Shown here: in pieces, positions 16,772 to 26,090 of the stretch
Layout of the letters: each line of letters begins with the position of its first letter
Position numbering within the stretch: the stretch's first letter is position 1
From: JACKJA01 sp050297015
GTDB lineage: Bacteria; Pseudomonadota; Alphaproteobacteria; Micavibrionales; Micavibrionaceae
DNA length: 39,437 bases
Direction: 5' to 3'
Assembly (NCBI GenBank): GCA_050297015.1
Contig: JBNKRZ010000017.1
Location: forward strand, 1 to 39,437
Program-made: the position numbers and the translations under genes
The notes under the pieces: model-generated
Databases searched by the model: none
Seen by the model: only the letters and a program-made list of their open reading frames with translations
What the model was told of the DNA's origin: nothing

Positions 16772-17260
16772 TTAATGGAATTGGGAAGGAAGTTCCGATA
16801 TAGCCTCATCCACCAGACGCGCCTTATCCTTTTTATCCATTTTTTCAGCAATAATCTCAGCCGTCGCTTTCGCCGTTAACGCCGCGGCGTAAGTCTGTAT
16901 ATCTCGACGAGCCACTTGCTCCATACGATGTAAACGCTCTTCAAGCTGTCTTTCACGGCGACTCATAAGCTCATCAAGCTCAGTCTCTGCTTTTTTCTTA
17001 ATAGCTGCCGCATGTTTTTCTGCCGTTTCGATAATGGCATCCGCTTCTTTGCTGGCATCCCGCTGCTTGCGCTGATACTGCGCCAAAAGCTCCTGAGCCT
17101 CAACACGCAGAGATTCAACCGTTTCAATTTCCTTCCGTATCTCAGCGATACGTGAATCCAGCTTATCTATCAACGCGGCACGCCCAAAACGAAACGCAAT
17201 TTTCGCAAAGATAAGAAAAGAAATAAAAACCCAGACCGCAGGATCAAGTAAAAATTCCAT
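16772..17260 (-). CDS. atpF: ATP synthase F0 subunit b
   Basis: Peripheral stalk subunit of ATP synthase. The 162-residue protein has one N-terminal membrane helix (about 5-24) and then a long charged helix typical of b subunits. It is the last gene of the F0 operon, 1 bp after the b' gene. Having two non-identical b-type genes is typical of alphaproteobacteria and phototrophs. The F1 genes are not in the window, consistent with the split F0/F1 operons of this class. Confidence 0.94.
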   Translation of the reverse strand: MEFLLDPAVWVFISFLIFAKIAFRFGRAALIDKLDSRIAEIRKEIETVESLRVEAQELLAQYQRKQRDASKEADAIIETAEKHAAAIKKKAETELDELMSRRERQLEERLHRMEQVARRDIQTYAAALTAKATAEIIAEKMDKKDKARLVDEAISELPSQFH

Positions 17261-17261
17261 A

Positions 17262-17879
17262 TCAAGCCGCCTTTTTCTTCGTCAGGGCTTCAACAACTTT
17301 GCTCGCCTGCTTAACATTAGGCTTAATCCCGACAATACGTGCAGCAGCTTCACTGGAAACTTCCGCGACAATCGTATTCATCTCCGCCAATAAGTCATCG
17401 CGGGTATTGGCTATCCGGTTTTCCATGGCTGAGATTTCTTGCAAAGATTTCTCTTGGAAAGCCACATTCTTCTTTTCAGCCGCTACCTTAATCTTTTCGT
17501 GCGTAGAAACCATCGTTTTGGTCGCGGCACTTCGGGCTTCGGAAAGACTTTTTTCGTAAGTCTGTTGTGCGTCTTCAGCTTCCGCCTTTAACCGCTCAGC
17601 CGTATCAAGATCGCTTTGGATATGATTGCGGCGGTTTTCAAGAACGCCAGAGATGTCCGGTAATACCCGGGCAGAGAAAAAAGCGTACATTACGATAAAT
17701 GTAACAGCCAACCAGAAAATCTGTGACGGGAAGGTTGCGATATCAAATTGCGGCATTCCTCCAGAAGCATGCGCAGCATCACCGTGAGGCGCTGCCGCGT
17801 GCTCGGCAAAAGCCGCTTGCGCACCGAAAGCAACAGTACAAAAAGCAGCAGCAGCCATATATTTGATAGCGCTTCGCAT
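17262..17879 (-). CDS. atpF': ATP synthase F0 subunit b'
   Basis: Second stalk subunit, 205 residues from ATG 17879. The core begins at about 43 with MPQFDIATFPSQIFWLAVTFIVMYAFF, the usual b' membrane helix, followed by a long coiled coil. In front is an extra segment that looks like a cleavable Sec signal (residues 1-25, AQAAFA) followed by a His/Ala-rich spacer. I chose 17879 because the longer frame to 17942 runs into the end of atpE. AAGG lies 11 nt upstream of the ATG. Confidence 0.92.
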   Translation of the reverse strand: MRSAIKYMAAAAFCTVAFGAQAAFAEHAAAPHGDAAHASGGMPQFDIATFPSQIFWLAVTFIVMYAFFSARVLPDISGVLENRRNHIQSDLDTAERLKAEAEDAQQTYEKSLSEARSAATKTMVSTHEKIKVAAEKKNVAFQEKSLQEISAMENRIANTRDDLLAEMNTIVAEVSSEAAARIVGIKPNVKQASKVVEALTKKKAA

Positions 17880-17898
17880 CCCGCTTACAGACCTTTTC

Positions 17899-18129
17899 TT
17901 AGAAAATACCCAAAAGGATAATGATGGAAATACCCAAAGCAAAAATAGCCAAAGCTTCCGTCAAAGCAAACATCAGGAAGAATTTCTTCTCCAACGTTTC
18001 ATAGGCATTCGGGTTACGACCAATAGCTTCATTCCAAGAAGAAAAGATCAGTCCCAGACCAATACCAACTCCCAAAATCGGCAAAAGAGCAATCGCTCCG
18101 GCGATCAGTTTTGCAGCTTCAAGTTCCAT
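17899..18129 (-). CDS. atpE: ATP synthase F0 subunit c
   Basis: The 76-residue hairpin protein forms the proton-driven rotor ring. Helix 1 carries the glycine-rich ILGVGIGLGLIF pattern, the polar loop is GRNPNAYE, and helix 2 carries the essential carboxylate E58 (in MFALTEALAIF). The residue after E58 is Ala, not Ser as in well-known sodium-binding rings, so proton coupling is expected. It lies between atpB and the b' gene. Confidence 0.96.
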   Translation of the reverse strand: MELEAAKLIAGAIALLPILGVGIGLGLIFSSWNEAIGRNPNAYETLEKKFFLMFALTEALAIFALGISIIILLGIF

Positions 18130-18205
18130 TTCTTGATGTCCTCTTTTTTAGTTTGTTGAACGTACAAAAATTACAAAATTACTTTTCCGGGGCCATCCTG
18201 CACAT

Positions 18206-18970
18206 TTAGTGATGAAGATCAACCGTATCTTTCAAATAAATACAAGACAGAACCGTAAAAACATAGGCATGCAGCAGGGCAATCATAAACTCAAACGCGA
18301 TCATAATCACATTAAACAGAGCAGGGAACGCGCCGAGAAAGAGGCCGCCCAGCCCGAAAGCTGCAAAAAACATAACACTAAAGCCCGCAACAACCTTCAG
18401 CAAAAGGTGTCCCACCATCATGTTGATAAACAAACGAACGGAAAGGGTAAGAGGACGGATCAAAAATGAAAGAAGCTCAATCGGAATAATCAGCGGAAAG
18501 AGCAAGAAAGGAACCCCCGGCGGCACGAACAGGGAAAAGAATTTAAACCCGTGACGCACCAAGCCCAAAACAACGACGATACAAAAGATCACCAAAGCCA
18601 GAGCCAATGTCACGGCAATGTGACTGGTGTACGTGAAGGAAAAAGGAACCATCCCCAACAAATTCCCCATCAAAACCACCATGAACAGTGTAAAGATCAA
18701 GGGGAAATACTGGCGACCGGCCGTGCCGATATTCTCACGAATCATCCCGGCGACAAACTCATAAAGCATTTCAGAGATAACCTGCATCCGCCCCGGCACA
18801 AGCGCCTTGCGATTTGTAGCAACCGCCAAGAACCCCGCCGACAAAACAGCACCAATCAACATCCAGAGTGATGAATTCGTAAAAGAAATATCAACCCCGC
18901 CAGGCGTAAGAGAAACCAAAGGGGTAATTGCAAATTGGTGAATCGGATCAATTTCGATAGGGCTGGCCAA
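18206..18970 (-). CDS. atpB: ATP synthase F0 subunit a
   Basis: Integral membrane stator subunit holding the two proton half-channels. The 254-residue protein starts with the typical MASPIEIDPIHQFAI and has about six membrane helices. The conserved essential Arg lies in IRPLTLSVRLFINMMVGHLLL, and the last helix contains the expected polar residues. It is followed by atpE after 76 bp, the largest gap in the operon. Confidence 0.96.
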   Translation of the reverse strand: MASPIEIDPIHQFAITPLVSLTPGGVDISFTNSSLWMLIGAVLSAGFLAVATNRKALVPGRMQVISEMLYEFVAGMIRENIGTAGRQYFPLIFTLFMVVLMGNLLGMVPFSFTYTSHIAVTLALALVIFCIVVVLGLVRHGFKFFSLFVPPGVPFLLFPLIIPIELLSFLIRPLTLSVRLFINMMVGHLLLKVVAGFSVMFFAAFGLGGLFLGAFPALFNVIMIAFEFMIALLHAYVFTVLSCIYLKDTVDLHH

Positions 18971-18987
18971 AGTGAAATACCTGTCTG

Positions 18988-19350
18988 TTATCCGGGGTTA
19001 TTATCATTTTCTGGCGCTCTTTTAACGTTTTTTGAATCATTTTGCAACCGCGAAAACCCCACAGAAGAGTCAAAATTTTGCGTCAGGCGGTAAATATTCC
19101 AAAACCCCGTTAAAATTCCTCCGAAAAAGAAAAGCAAAACAAAGAGCGGCTCCGTATGAAAAAGAGAATCCAGCCCCAACCCAATCAGGATTCCCGCCAC
19201 AATCGAGGCAATCAACTCCGCCCCGGCGCGTACGCCCATATTCATGCTCTCCGCGTCGTCTTGTTCCTTACTTTCCCGCACGTCCTCTTTGCGTTCCTGC
19301 GTTCGGAAAGCGCGAATTTTTTCATCAAGGTCTTTCAAATCGTCAGACAT
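18988..19350 (-). CDS. atpI: ATP synthase accessory protein AtpI
   Basis: The 120-residue protein has a charged N terminus (about 1-35), then two membrane helices (about 42-60 and 68-90) with the AtpI pattern AGAELIASIVAGILIGLGLD and FGGILTGFWNIYR. AtpI assists c-ring assembly or magnesium uptake; its exact role varies between lineages. It is the first gene of the F0 operon. AGAGAG precedes the start. Confidence 0.88.
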   Translation of the reverse strand: MSDDLKDLDEKIRAFRTQERKEDVRESKEQDDAESMNMGVRAGAELIASIVAGILIGLGLDSLFHTEPLFVLLFFFGGILTGFWNIYRLTQNFDSSVGFSRLQNDSKNVKRAPENDNNPG

Positions 19351-19490
19351 AACTTTTCTCTCTACTGATTGCGGGCAATTTTAAGGTTTTTTCGCGCAAA
19401 GCGGTAGGAGGAATTTGCAAAAGAAGAGAATAATGTGATAAATATGAAAACCATCAATAATAAAAACAAACTGATTAATAGAGGTGTGAA

Positions 19491-19724
19491 ATGACTGATT
19501 CCCTTAACGTTGATGAATGGATTCCCGGTGAAACACGGCTAACATGTTTCTGCCCCCATATGGGAGAATTGACGGGAACATTCAAGCGCTACACTCCACC
19601 GACCCACGGCGTCAAAGATGACACGGGCACCGTCATAGTTAGCATTCACCACAAAGATCATTATACGGAACGATATGGCTTTCGCTCTAACCAAGTCCAA
19701 GTGAAACCGGCAGCAAAGCCTTAA
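19491..19724 (+). CDS. Small hypothetical protein (77 residues)
   Basis: Not recognised. The 77-residue soluble protein begins MTDSLNVDEWIPGETRLTCF, has two cysteines (in TCFCPHMGEL), several histidines (IHHKDHYTERYG) and probable beta strands. GAGGTG lies 5 nt before the ATG, and a weak promoter (TTGCAA at 19415, 17 nt, ATAAAT at 19438) is possible. It is alone on its strand between atpI (divergent) and smc (convergent), and its stop overlaps the smc stop by 4 bp. The CFC plus His pattern could bind a metal, which is a guess. Confidence 0.65.
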   Translation: MTDSLNVDEWIPGETRLTCFCPHMGELTGTFKRYTPPTHGVKDDTGTVIVSIHHKDHYTERYGFRSNQVQVKPAAKP

Positions 19725-22700
19725 GCCGCTTCGAGGAAGTCGAACTGTTGATTCAGATCAACAGAGACGAGCTGTGAGACACCTTTTTCGCTCATCGTGA
19801 CACCATAGAGGCGATCCATCCGCGCCATCGTCAAACGGTGGTGGGTAATCAGGATAAAGCGCGTCTCTCCACGATCGGCGAACTCCTCCAGCAAATCGCA
19901 AACCCGGTCCACGTTGGCGTCATCCAGCGGCGCATCAACCTCATCGAGCACACAGATCGGGGCGGGGTTCGTCAGGAACATCGCAAAAATCAAAGCAATG
20001 GCCGTTAGTGTCTGCTCACCACCGGACAGCAAAGAGAGAGATTGCAGCGCTTTTCCCGGCGGCTGCGCATAAATTTCAAGACCGGCCTCCAGCGGATCAT
20101 CCGATTCAATCAGCGCCAAATGAGCATTCCCTCCGTCAAACAGACGGGTAAACATCTCGCGGAAATGAGCGTTCACATGATCGAATGCCGTTTGCAAACG
20201 CTCACGCGCTTCCTTATTGAGCTTGTTAATGCCGCCACGCAGCTCTTCAATGGCCTCCATCAGGTCATTGCGCTCGTTCAAAATCGTTGTTAGTTCTTTT
20301 TCCAGCTCATCAGCTTCCGTGTCCGCCCGCAGATTAACAGGCCCGATCATATCGCGGCTGCGTACATCCTTCTCTTTACGCGCTCTCAAATCATCAAGGT
20401 CAGGCAAATTTTCAGGATCGAGCGCCGCTTCAGCATGCAGCGCTTCCGGGCTCATACCAAAATGTTCTTCAACGTGATTTTTGATCTCTTCAAGATGCCG
20501 CTGGCGTTCGGCTGCCGTCGCTTGGGCATGAGCACGGGATTCACGGGCCGTTCCTAATGCATTTTCAGCCTCCTTCAAGGCACGCGTGGTTTCTGCCAGT
20601 TCCCCTTCGATCAGGGCTAATTTATCAGAGACCTTGGCCTTTTCGGATTCCTGCGTCGTAATCCGGGTCAGCAGCTTTTCACTTTCCTCCTTGATTCCAG
20701 CGGGACGCTTCTGCAAGCCGGCCAGTTTACCCGCCAATTGCGTTTCGCGCGTATCGAAGTCCTTGAGGCGTTCCCGCGCCCGAATACAGCGGTTTTGCAA
20801 ATTCACGCGCTCATCACCGATGGCCTGCAAACGTGCTTTCCGGCGGTTTTGCTCTTGCTGGCTAACATCAAAAGCCAAAAGCGCTTCCTGTAACTTTTCG
20901 CGCTCCTGATTTAAAACCGTGCGCGCGGTTTCAATAGATTCTTGCTGTTCGTCCATTTTCGCTTGATCGAAAGCTTTGAGGTTCTTTTTGCTCTCGGCAA
21001 TAGTCTCCTTGAGGGCGTCAAGATCCAGCGCAGCGATACTTAAAGCCTCCTCCAGCTTAGCGAGTTCGGCTTGCTGGGCGGCTTGCGCCTCAATAGATTC
21101 ATTTAATTCACGGCGTTGCTGGCGGGTATCTTGCTCTAATGCCCGCAAAGATTCCTGCAGCTCTGTCCGTTGTGCTTGCGTATTCTCTTCTTTGGATTGC
21201 GCATTCTCCAGAGCCGTTTCAGCCTGAGCGCACTCTTTCTCAAGGGCAGGGGCCTGTTTTTGCAACTCGGCCAGACGATTTTTCTGCTTCAACTGAAGCG
21301 CGTGACGGTCAGCAGCTTCCGCCGTTATATGGAGGCCGTCCCAGCGCCAATATGCCCCCGCGCGAGAAACTAAAGATTGCCCCGGCGCTAGCTGCTCCCA
21401 GAGAGTATCCGCCTGTACTTCATCCTCAACGATCCCAATTTGACTAAGCGCCCGGCACAAGGGAGCAGGGGCCTTCACATGCGGTTCTAAGGCCTGCACA
21501 CCACGGGGGAGCGTCGGAAGGGTTAGAGAATCGGAACGACCGGACAGCCACATCACCGGCGCACCGTCGTCCATCGAGGCCATCAACGTATCCCCCAGCG
21601 CACGGGAAAGCGCCGTTTCAAACCCCTCATCGGTTTGAATGTCATCCAAAACCGGCTTAAATCCATCTTCAGAATCTATATTAACAATAGAGTCCAATGC
21701 GCTGATTTCAGATGACAATTTATCCTTATTCTTAACCGCCGCTTGCAAAGATTCGCGCGCATCCTCTTTGGCTGTACGTGCCGCTTTCAATGCCTCTTCC
21801 GCGCGATCAATTTCTTTTTGCAGCCTTTCAGCCTCTTTTTCTCCAGCCGCAATAGACTCACGTAGCGCTTCTACCGGGCTGTTTTTCTTCTGATCCGCTT
21901 TCTTTTCCGCAAGCCGTTCTTGCACTGTAGAAAAGCGCTCATTGATTTGCGCAAGACGCGCCTCATCCTGCACAAGCTTTTGCTCCAAAGCTTGCTTACG
22001 GGCACGGTCGGCGGCGGCTTCCTCCATCAAGGTCGTATAAGTACTTTCTTTTTCCGCAACGCTATTTTGTTGTTCATCCTTGGCCGCCGCGTATTGTTCA
22101 AACTCTTGTTCTTCGCGCTCCTGCCTTGCGCTCAGAGAAGCTTCTTCTTTGTCCATCCGTTCAAGAACATGAGAGTTTTCTGCCAAGGTTTCCTTCTCAT
22201 GCGCCCGGTCGGTCTGCAACTGGGAGAGCTGCGCTTTTGTATCGTGAATTTGATTTTCCAAGCGCTGCTCTTCATCCTCTAAGCGCTGTAAAGCCAGCTT
22301 TTGCGCTTGCAAGGCGGCAGACATTTCCGCTTCCTGCTGTCGCAAGTCAGGCAGATCTTTGGATTGTGTTGTTTGTGTTTTGGTCAGCTGCGTCACAACC
22401 GTCATATGTTCGGCAACCACACTTTCAATTTCAGCGAACTTACGTTCGACCTCTTTAAGTTTTTCATGAGAAGCCCGCCATTCCATACAAGCAATCATGA
22501 CTTCCAGCTGGCGAATTTGCGCGCTTAAAGTGCGGTAACGTGCCGCTTGCCGCGCTTGTTTTTTAAGATCAGCCAGACGGGTTTCCATTGAACCCACAAT
22601 GTCTTCCAGCCGTTTGAGATTGTTATCCGTCGCCCGCAAGCGGAGTTCAGCTTCATGCCGACGCGCGTAAAGACCGGAAATCCCCGCCGCTTCCTCCAGC

Positions 22701-23197
22701 AGCATCCGGCGCTCCAAAGGTTTGGCCTGAATCATCGTTGTAATTCTGCCTTGGGAAACGAGATAGGGGGAATTCGCACCGCTCAAAATATCAGCATATA
22801 AAAGCTGCACATCGCGCGCCCGCGCGTTCTTGCCGTTAATCCGGTAGGAAGAACCGCGATCACGCTCAATCCGGCGGACAACTTCTATCTCATCGAGGTT
22901 ATTGTGAGGTACAGGTGCCGTCCGCGCACTGTTATCCAAGAGCACAGAGACTTCTGCCATGTTCCGCGCCGGACGATTGCCCGTTCCGGCAAAGATCACA
23001 TCTTCCATACTGCCGGAGCCACCCCGCATCCGTTTGGAGGAACTTTCCCCCATCGACCAACGCAACGCTTCAACCAGATTAGATTTGCCGCAACCATTCG
23101 GCCCGACAACCCCCGTAAGCCCCGGACCGATTTCCATCTCGGTCCGTTCCACGAAGGATTTAAATCCGTTTAAGCGTAACTTGGCAAACTGAATCAT
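19721..23197 (-). CDS. smc: Chromosome segregation ATPase SMC
   Basis: SMC dimers organise and help segregate the chromosome. The 1158-residue protein has the full layout: N-terminal Walker A GVVGPNGCGKSNL (K38), a long coiled coil, a central hinge at about 505-625 (starting near FKPVLDDIQTDEG), a second coiled coil, then the ABC signature LSLLSGGEQTLTAIAL and Walker B VLDEVDAPLDDANVDR near the C terminus. The length is normal. Its start overlaps the stop of the DsbA-like gene by 4 nt. The mutY-dciA-dsbA-smc grouping is familiar in alphaproteobacteria. Confidence 0.97.
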   Translation of the reverse strand: MIQFAKLRLNGFKSFVERTEMEIGPGLTGVVGPNGCGKSNLVEALRWSMGESSSKRMRGGSGSMEDVIFAGTGNRPARNMAEVSVLLDNSARTAPVPHNNLDEIEVVRRIERDRGSSYRINGKNARARDVQLLYADILSGANSPYLVSQGRITTMIQAKPLERRMLLEEAAGISGLYARRHEAELRLRATDNNLKRLEDIVGSMETRLADLKKQARQAARYRTLSAQIRQLEVMIACMEWRASHEKLKEVERKFAEIESVVAEHMTVVTQLTKTQTTQSKDLPDLRQQEAEMSAALQAQKLALQRLEDEEQRLENQIHDTKAQLSQLQTDRAHEKETLAENSHVLERMDKEEASLSARQEREEQEFEQYAAAKDEQQNSVAEKESTYTTLMEEAAADRARKQALEQKLVQDEARLAQINERFSTVQERLAEKKADQKKNSPVEALRESIAAGEKEAERLQKEIDRAEEALKAARTAKEDARESLQAAVKNKDKLSSEISALDSIVNIDSEDGFKPVLDDIQTDEGFETALSRALGDTLMASMDDGAPVMWLSGRSDSLTLPTLPRGVQALEPHVKAPAPLCRALSQIGIVEDEVQADTLWEQLAPGQSLVSRAGAYWRWDGLHITAEAADRHALQLKQKNRLAELQKQAPALEKECAQAETALENAQSKEENTQAQRTELQESLRALEQDTRQQRRELNESIEAQAAQQAELAKLEEALSIAALDLDALKETIAESKKNLKAFDQAKMDEQQESIETARTVLNQEREKLQEALLAFDVSQQEQNRRKARLQAIGDERVNLQNRCIRARERLKDFDTRETQLAGKLAGLQKRPAGIKEESEKLLTRITTQESEKAKVSDKLALIEGELAETTRALKEAENALGTARESRAHAQATAAERQRHLEEIKNHVEEHFGMSPEALHAEAALDPENLPDLDDLRARKEKDVRSRDMIGPVNLRADTEADELEKELTTILNERNDLMEAIEELRGGINKLNKEARERLQTAFDHVNAHFREMFTRLFDGGNAHLALIESDDPLEAGLEIYAQPPGKALQSLSLLSGGEQTLTAIALIFAMFLTNPAPICVLDEVDAPLDDANVDRVCDLLEEFADRGETRFILITHHRLTMARMDRLYGVTMSEKGVSQLVSVDLNQQFDFLEAA

Positions 23198-23997
23198 TCG
23201 GGCGTATCACTCCGCTCAGAGAGTTTGCGTGCTACAAGCTCATCAAAGAACGCAAAAGGCCGCGGCCCTACAATGACATCCTCACCATTATTGATAACAA
23301 AGCTGGGCGTGCCGTCAATTTTATAGGCTTTTCCGGCCTCCGCCATGGCTTCTCCGATCATGGTCGTGATCTTGTCATTATCCAGACAAGCTTGCAAACG
23401 CTCCTCCGTACCGCCCGCCAGCTTTGCATTTTGCTTCAAATTCTGAACATAATCACCTTCAAAGGCCCATGTCTTGTAGCTGGAAAAGAGAAAAGAAAGA
23501 AAACGGAAATAATATTGTTCCGGCAAACACAGCGAGACAATAGCCCCCTGAAGCGCCGGATCATTGAGAGGGAAATTGTGAAACGTAAAATAGACCTTCC
23601 CGGTATCAATCAATTCTTCTTTAAACTGCGGGAAAGCCGTTTCATGAAAGTGCGCGCAATGGCTACAAGTTAAAGACGCGTACTCATCAATGCGAACCGG
23701 CGCATCCGGATTTCCCAAAGAGCGCGGCGCCATAATTTTTCCAAGATCAAGTTCATCCGAGATAACAGGGGAAAGGTCAACAGGAGAAGGCACATCAACC
23801 GGAGCCTGAGTCTGAACCTCTGCGGTTTGAACAGATTTTTCTTGGAGCGCGTCTTTAGCCGTTTCAACTTTTTCCCGATATTCGCTTTTGCGCGTATCGG
23901 CTTGCGTCCGTAAAGACCAACCGGCAAAGGCAAAAAGCGCCACGCCCACGGCGAACATCAAAACGGGCCAAACCTTGGTTTGTTTCTTCGGTTTCAT
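23194..23997 (-). CDS. DsbA-family thiol-disulfide oxidoreductase, membrane-anchored
   Basis: From ATG 23997 the protein has 267 residues: an N-terminal anchor (about 9-29), a linker rich in Glu, Gln and Pro (about 40-85), and a thioredoxin-like DsbA/Com1 domain (about 90-265). The active site is C111-S-H-C114 in SLTCSHCAHFHE, and the cis-Pro loop is DGTPSFVIN. It should act in the periplasm on disulfides. I chose 23997 because AAGGA lies 7 nt upstream; the frame to 24051 is longer but lacks support. It overlaps smc by 4 nt, a conserved pairing of unknown logic. Confidence 0.9.
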   Translation of the reverse strand: MKPKKQTKVWPVLMFAVGVALFAFAGWSLRTQADTRKSEYREKVETAKDALQEKSVQTAEVQTQAPVDVPSPVDLSPVISDELDLGKIMAPRSLGNPDAPVRIDEYASLTCSHCAHFHETAFPQFKEELIDTGKVYFTFHNFPLNDPALQGAIVSLCLPEQYYFRFLSFLFSSYKTWAFEGDYVQNLKQNAKLAGGTEERLQACLDNDKITTMIGEAMAEAGKAYKIDGTPSFVINNGEDVIVGPRPFAFFDELVARKLSERSDTPE

Positions 23998-24029
23998 TAC
24001 GCTATCCTTGTCATAAACAATATAAATTT

Positions 24030-24058
24030 TCTTTACAGGGGTAAGCGGCAAAGATCAA
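24030..24058 (-). promoter_or_regulatory. Possible promoter of the DsbA-like gene and smc
   Basis: On the minus strand TTGATC (24053-24058) is followed after 17 nt by TAAAGA (24030-24035). Two further TTGAC hexamers lie just upstream. The 134-bp gap between the OmpA-like gene and this gene is the only sizeable space before smc. Confidence 0.3.
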
Positions 24059-24131
24059 GGAAAAGCGTCAAAAAGTCAAGAAAACCGCGCTTTCTAAGAG
24101 TTTTTATCCACACAAAATAAGAATTATTTCA

Positions 24132-25280
24132 TTATTTTGAAGGAAGTAAAATAAGCTCGACACGATCGACGGGCTGATAAGATGTTTCCTGCCCTAGCGC
24201 CCGCACGTCCATGCGTGGCGCATCAACCCCGTTGGCTAGCAAAAATTCACGAATCCCCAAAGCACGAGACAAAGAAAGCCGCCGGGCGCTGCTGGCGCCT
24301 TTGTCATCCGGCATGGCAAAAGCCTTAATCTGAAGGCGCCACGCCCGGTTATTGCGCAGAGGAGCAAGAATATCTTTTCGAATGCGCTCAAACCCTTCCG
24401 CCGTTGGGCTCGCGTCCCCGGCAAGAAACGGCAAGGTGATTTTTTTGAAATCACCAATATCACCGCCATCAAAAGAAGGCGGAGCCGCATCCTCTCCAAT
24501 TTGCGCAGAAACCGTCTCGACTTTCTGCAAAAACGTTTCTTTATCCGGCTGAACAACACGCTTCTGCCCTTGAGGCAAAGGCTTTTTCTCGACGGGATCT
24601 TTAGGTAAAGCGGGCATCGCTGGCCCATCAACACGCCCCGCCATCAATGATGATGATGTTATCTTTTTTGAGGTAGCCCGCGAAGGAGCAGGGGGCACCG
24701 ACGTTTTTTCCTGTTTCAAAGCGGCAAGCGCCTGACGTTTCAAAGCCTGTGCATAAGCGGGCGAAACTTTGCGCACAGCTTCCGGCGGACGCGAGAGAGG
24801 AAGGGGCGGATGGTCCATCCATGCATGACCGGACGCTATCGGCTTATGCAACGGCAAGGGGGGCGCAGAGGACGTAGATGTTACCTCTAAAGGTTTGTCA
24901 TCTTCGGAGGAGGCTGGCGCGCCTTCTTCAGTTTTTGGCGGCATATAGCCCGGCGCCATAGTTTCGCTCCGCACTTTCACCTGCACAGGAAAGTTTTTTG
25001 CTTTAGGCGGCTCCGGTACAGTTAAAAGAGGGCGCACAGTACGCTCTTGATCCTTTTTTAGAGAGGGCGCTGTCAAAACCGGGTCCTGAACAGGTGTAAT
25101 ATCTTCATCGTCGCCATAATGACGGTTTAGCTCATCAAGCACGCTGGTATCTATCTGAACCGATGGCGCAGAATCAGAAGAAGGGGCCTGCGCCCTTACA
25201 TGAAAGGGCGAGATTAAAACGAGTACAAAAAAAAGGCCGCAATATCTCAATTGACGATTCATATTCCCGACCACATTCAT
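24132..25280 (-). CDS. OmpA-like domain protein with proline-rich linker
   Basis: The 382-residue protein has a signal peptide (1-30, cleavage after VRA), a long low-complexity Pro/Ser/Lys-rich region (about 31-265) and a C-terminal OmpA/MotB-like domain (about 275-380). That domain keeps the pattern LSLSRALGIREFLLANGVDAPRM and a GQET...RVELIL end, but the TD motif before it is replaced (AFAMPDDKG), so peptidoglycan binding may be weakened. No lipobox is seen. Two starts are possible, 25280 and 25262, neither with a strong Shine-Dalgarno. It is 9 bp after suhB. It could serve as a periplasmic spacer; this is inference. Confidence 0.75.
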   Translation of the reverse strand: MNVVGNMNRQLRYCGLFFVLVLISPFHVRAQAPSSDSAPSVQIDTSVLDELNRHYGDDEDITPVQDPVLTAPSLKKDQERTVRPLLTVPEPPKAKNFPVQVKVRSETMAPGYMPPKTEEGAPASSEDDKPLEVTSTSSAPPLPLHKPIASGHAWMDHPPLPLSRPPEAVRKVSPAYAQALKRQALAALKQEKTSVPPAPSRATSKKITSSSLMAGRVDGPAMPALPKDPVEKKPLPQGQKRVVQPDKETFLQKVETVSAQIGEDAAPPSFDGGDIGDFKKITLPFLAGDASPTAEGFERIRKDILAPLRNNRAWRLQIKAFAMPDDKGASSARRLSLSRALGIREFLLANGVDAPRMDVRALGQETSYQPVDRVELILLPSK

Positions 25281-25289
25281 CAGGGCGTT

Positions 25290-26084
25290 TTATTTGCCTG
25301 AGATCAATTTATTCAGATCTGTGAAAATATTAGCGTTAGAAGCAATCACATTTCCAGTTTCAACAGGATTGCCCTTGTTATCAATATCTTTAATCATACC
25401 ACCAGCCTCTTTAATGAGAAGCGCGCCAGCCGCAACATCCCAAGGCTTAAGGCCGCGCTGCCAATAACCATCCAATCGCCCGGCCGCAATATAAGCCAAA
25501 TCAAGAGCCGCAGCCCCAAATTCACGCAAAGATGCTGCCTTCAAACTGAGCGTATTGCAAGCAGAGGAAAACGCCGCCTGATATTCCTGCGTCCTGTGAT
25601 GAGGACGATTAATGCCGATCAAAGCATTTGAAATCTCCCGCCGCCCGGAGGCCCGCAAGCGCGTATTGCGCATAAACGCCCCGGTACCTTTTTCAGCGCG
25701 AAAAACTTCATCTTTAACAGGATCAAAAACCACTCCGGCGATAACTTCACCCCGGCGCTCCAGAGCCACAGAAATACACCAGTGCGGAATACCGTGCAAA
25801 AAGTTAGTCGTTCCGTCTAAAGGATCAATAATATAGCGGTACTCATAATCCTTCGGCCCTTTGGTATCACCACTTTCTTCCATCAGGAAACCATAATCGG
25901 GGCGGGCTTTAGATAGTTCATAATACAAAATATCTTCGGAGCGTCGATCCGCGGCCGAAACAAAATCACCCGGCCCCTTGCGGGAAACCTGCAGATTTTC
26001 AACTTCACCAAAGTCGCGAACGAGGGAACGCCCGGCCTTTTCGACTGCACGCAAAATAATGTTTATTTGAGGGGAAAGCGCCAT
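25290..26084 (-). CDS. suhB: Inositol monophosphatase family protein (SuhB-like)
   Basis: The 264-residue protein is a metal-dependent sugar phosphatase. Motif 1 DPLDGTTNFLHGIPHWCISVAL (about residues 87-108) and motif 2 KPWDVAAGALLIKEAGG (about 217-233) are complete, as is the upstream Glu of LMEESG. SuhB-type members hydrolyse inositol-1-phosphate in vitro, and the E. coli protein also acts in rRNA antitermination. It lies 6 bp after efp, so co-expression is likely. The precise substrate is unknown. Confidence 0.92.
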   Translation of the reverse strand: MALSPQINIILRAVEKAGRSLVRDFGEVENLQVSRKGPGDFVSAADRRSEDILYYELSKARPDYGFLMEESGDTKGPKDYEYRYIIDPLDGTTNFLHGIPHWCISVALERRGEVIAGVVFDPVKDEVFRAEKGTGAFMRNTRLRASGRREISNALIGINRPHHRTQEYQAAFSSACNTLSLKAASLREFGAAALDLAYIAAGRLDGYWQRGLKPWDVAAGALLIKEAGGMIKDIDNKGNPVETGNVIASNANIFTDLNKLISGK

Positions 26085-26090
26085 CTTTTA

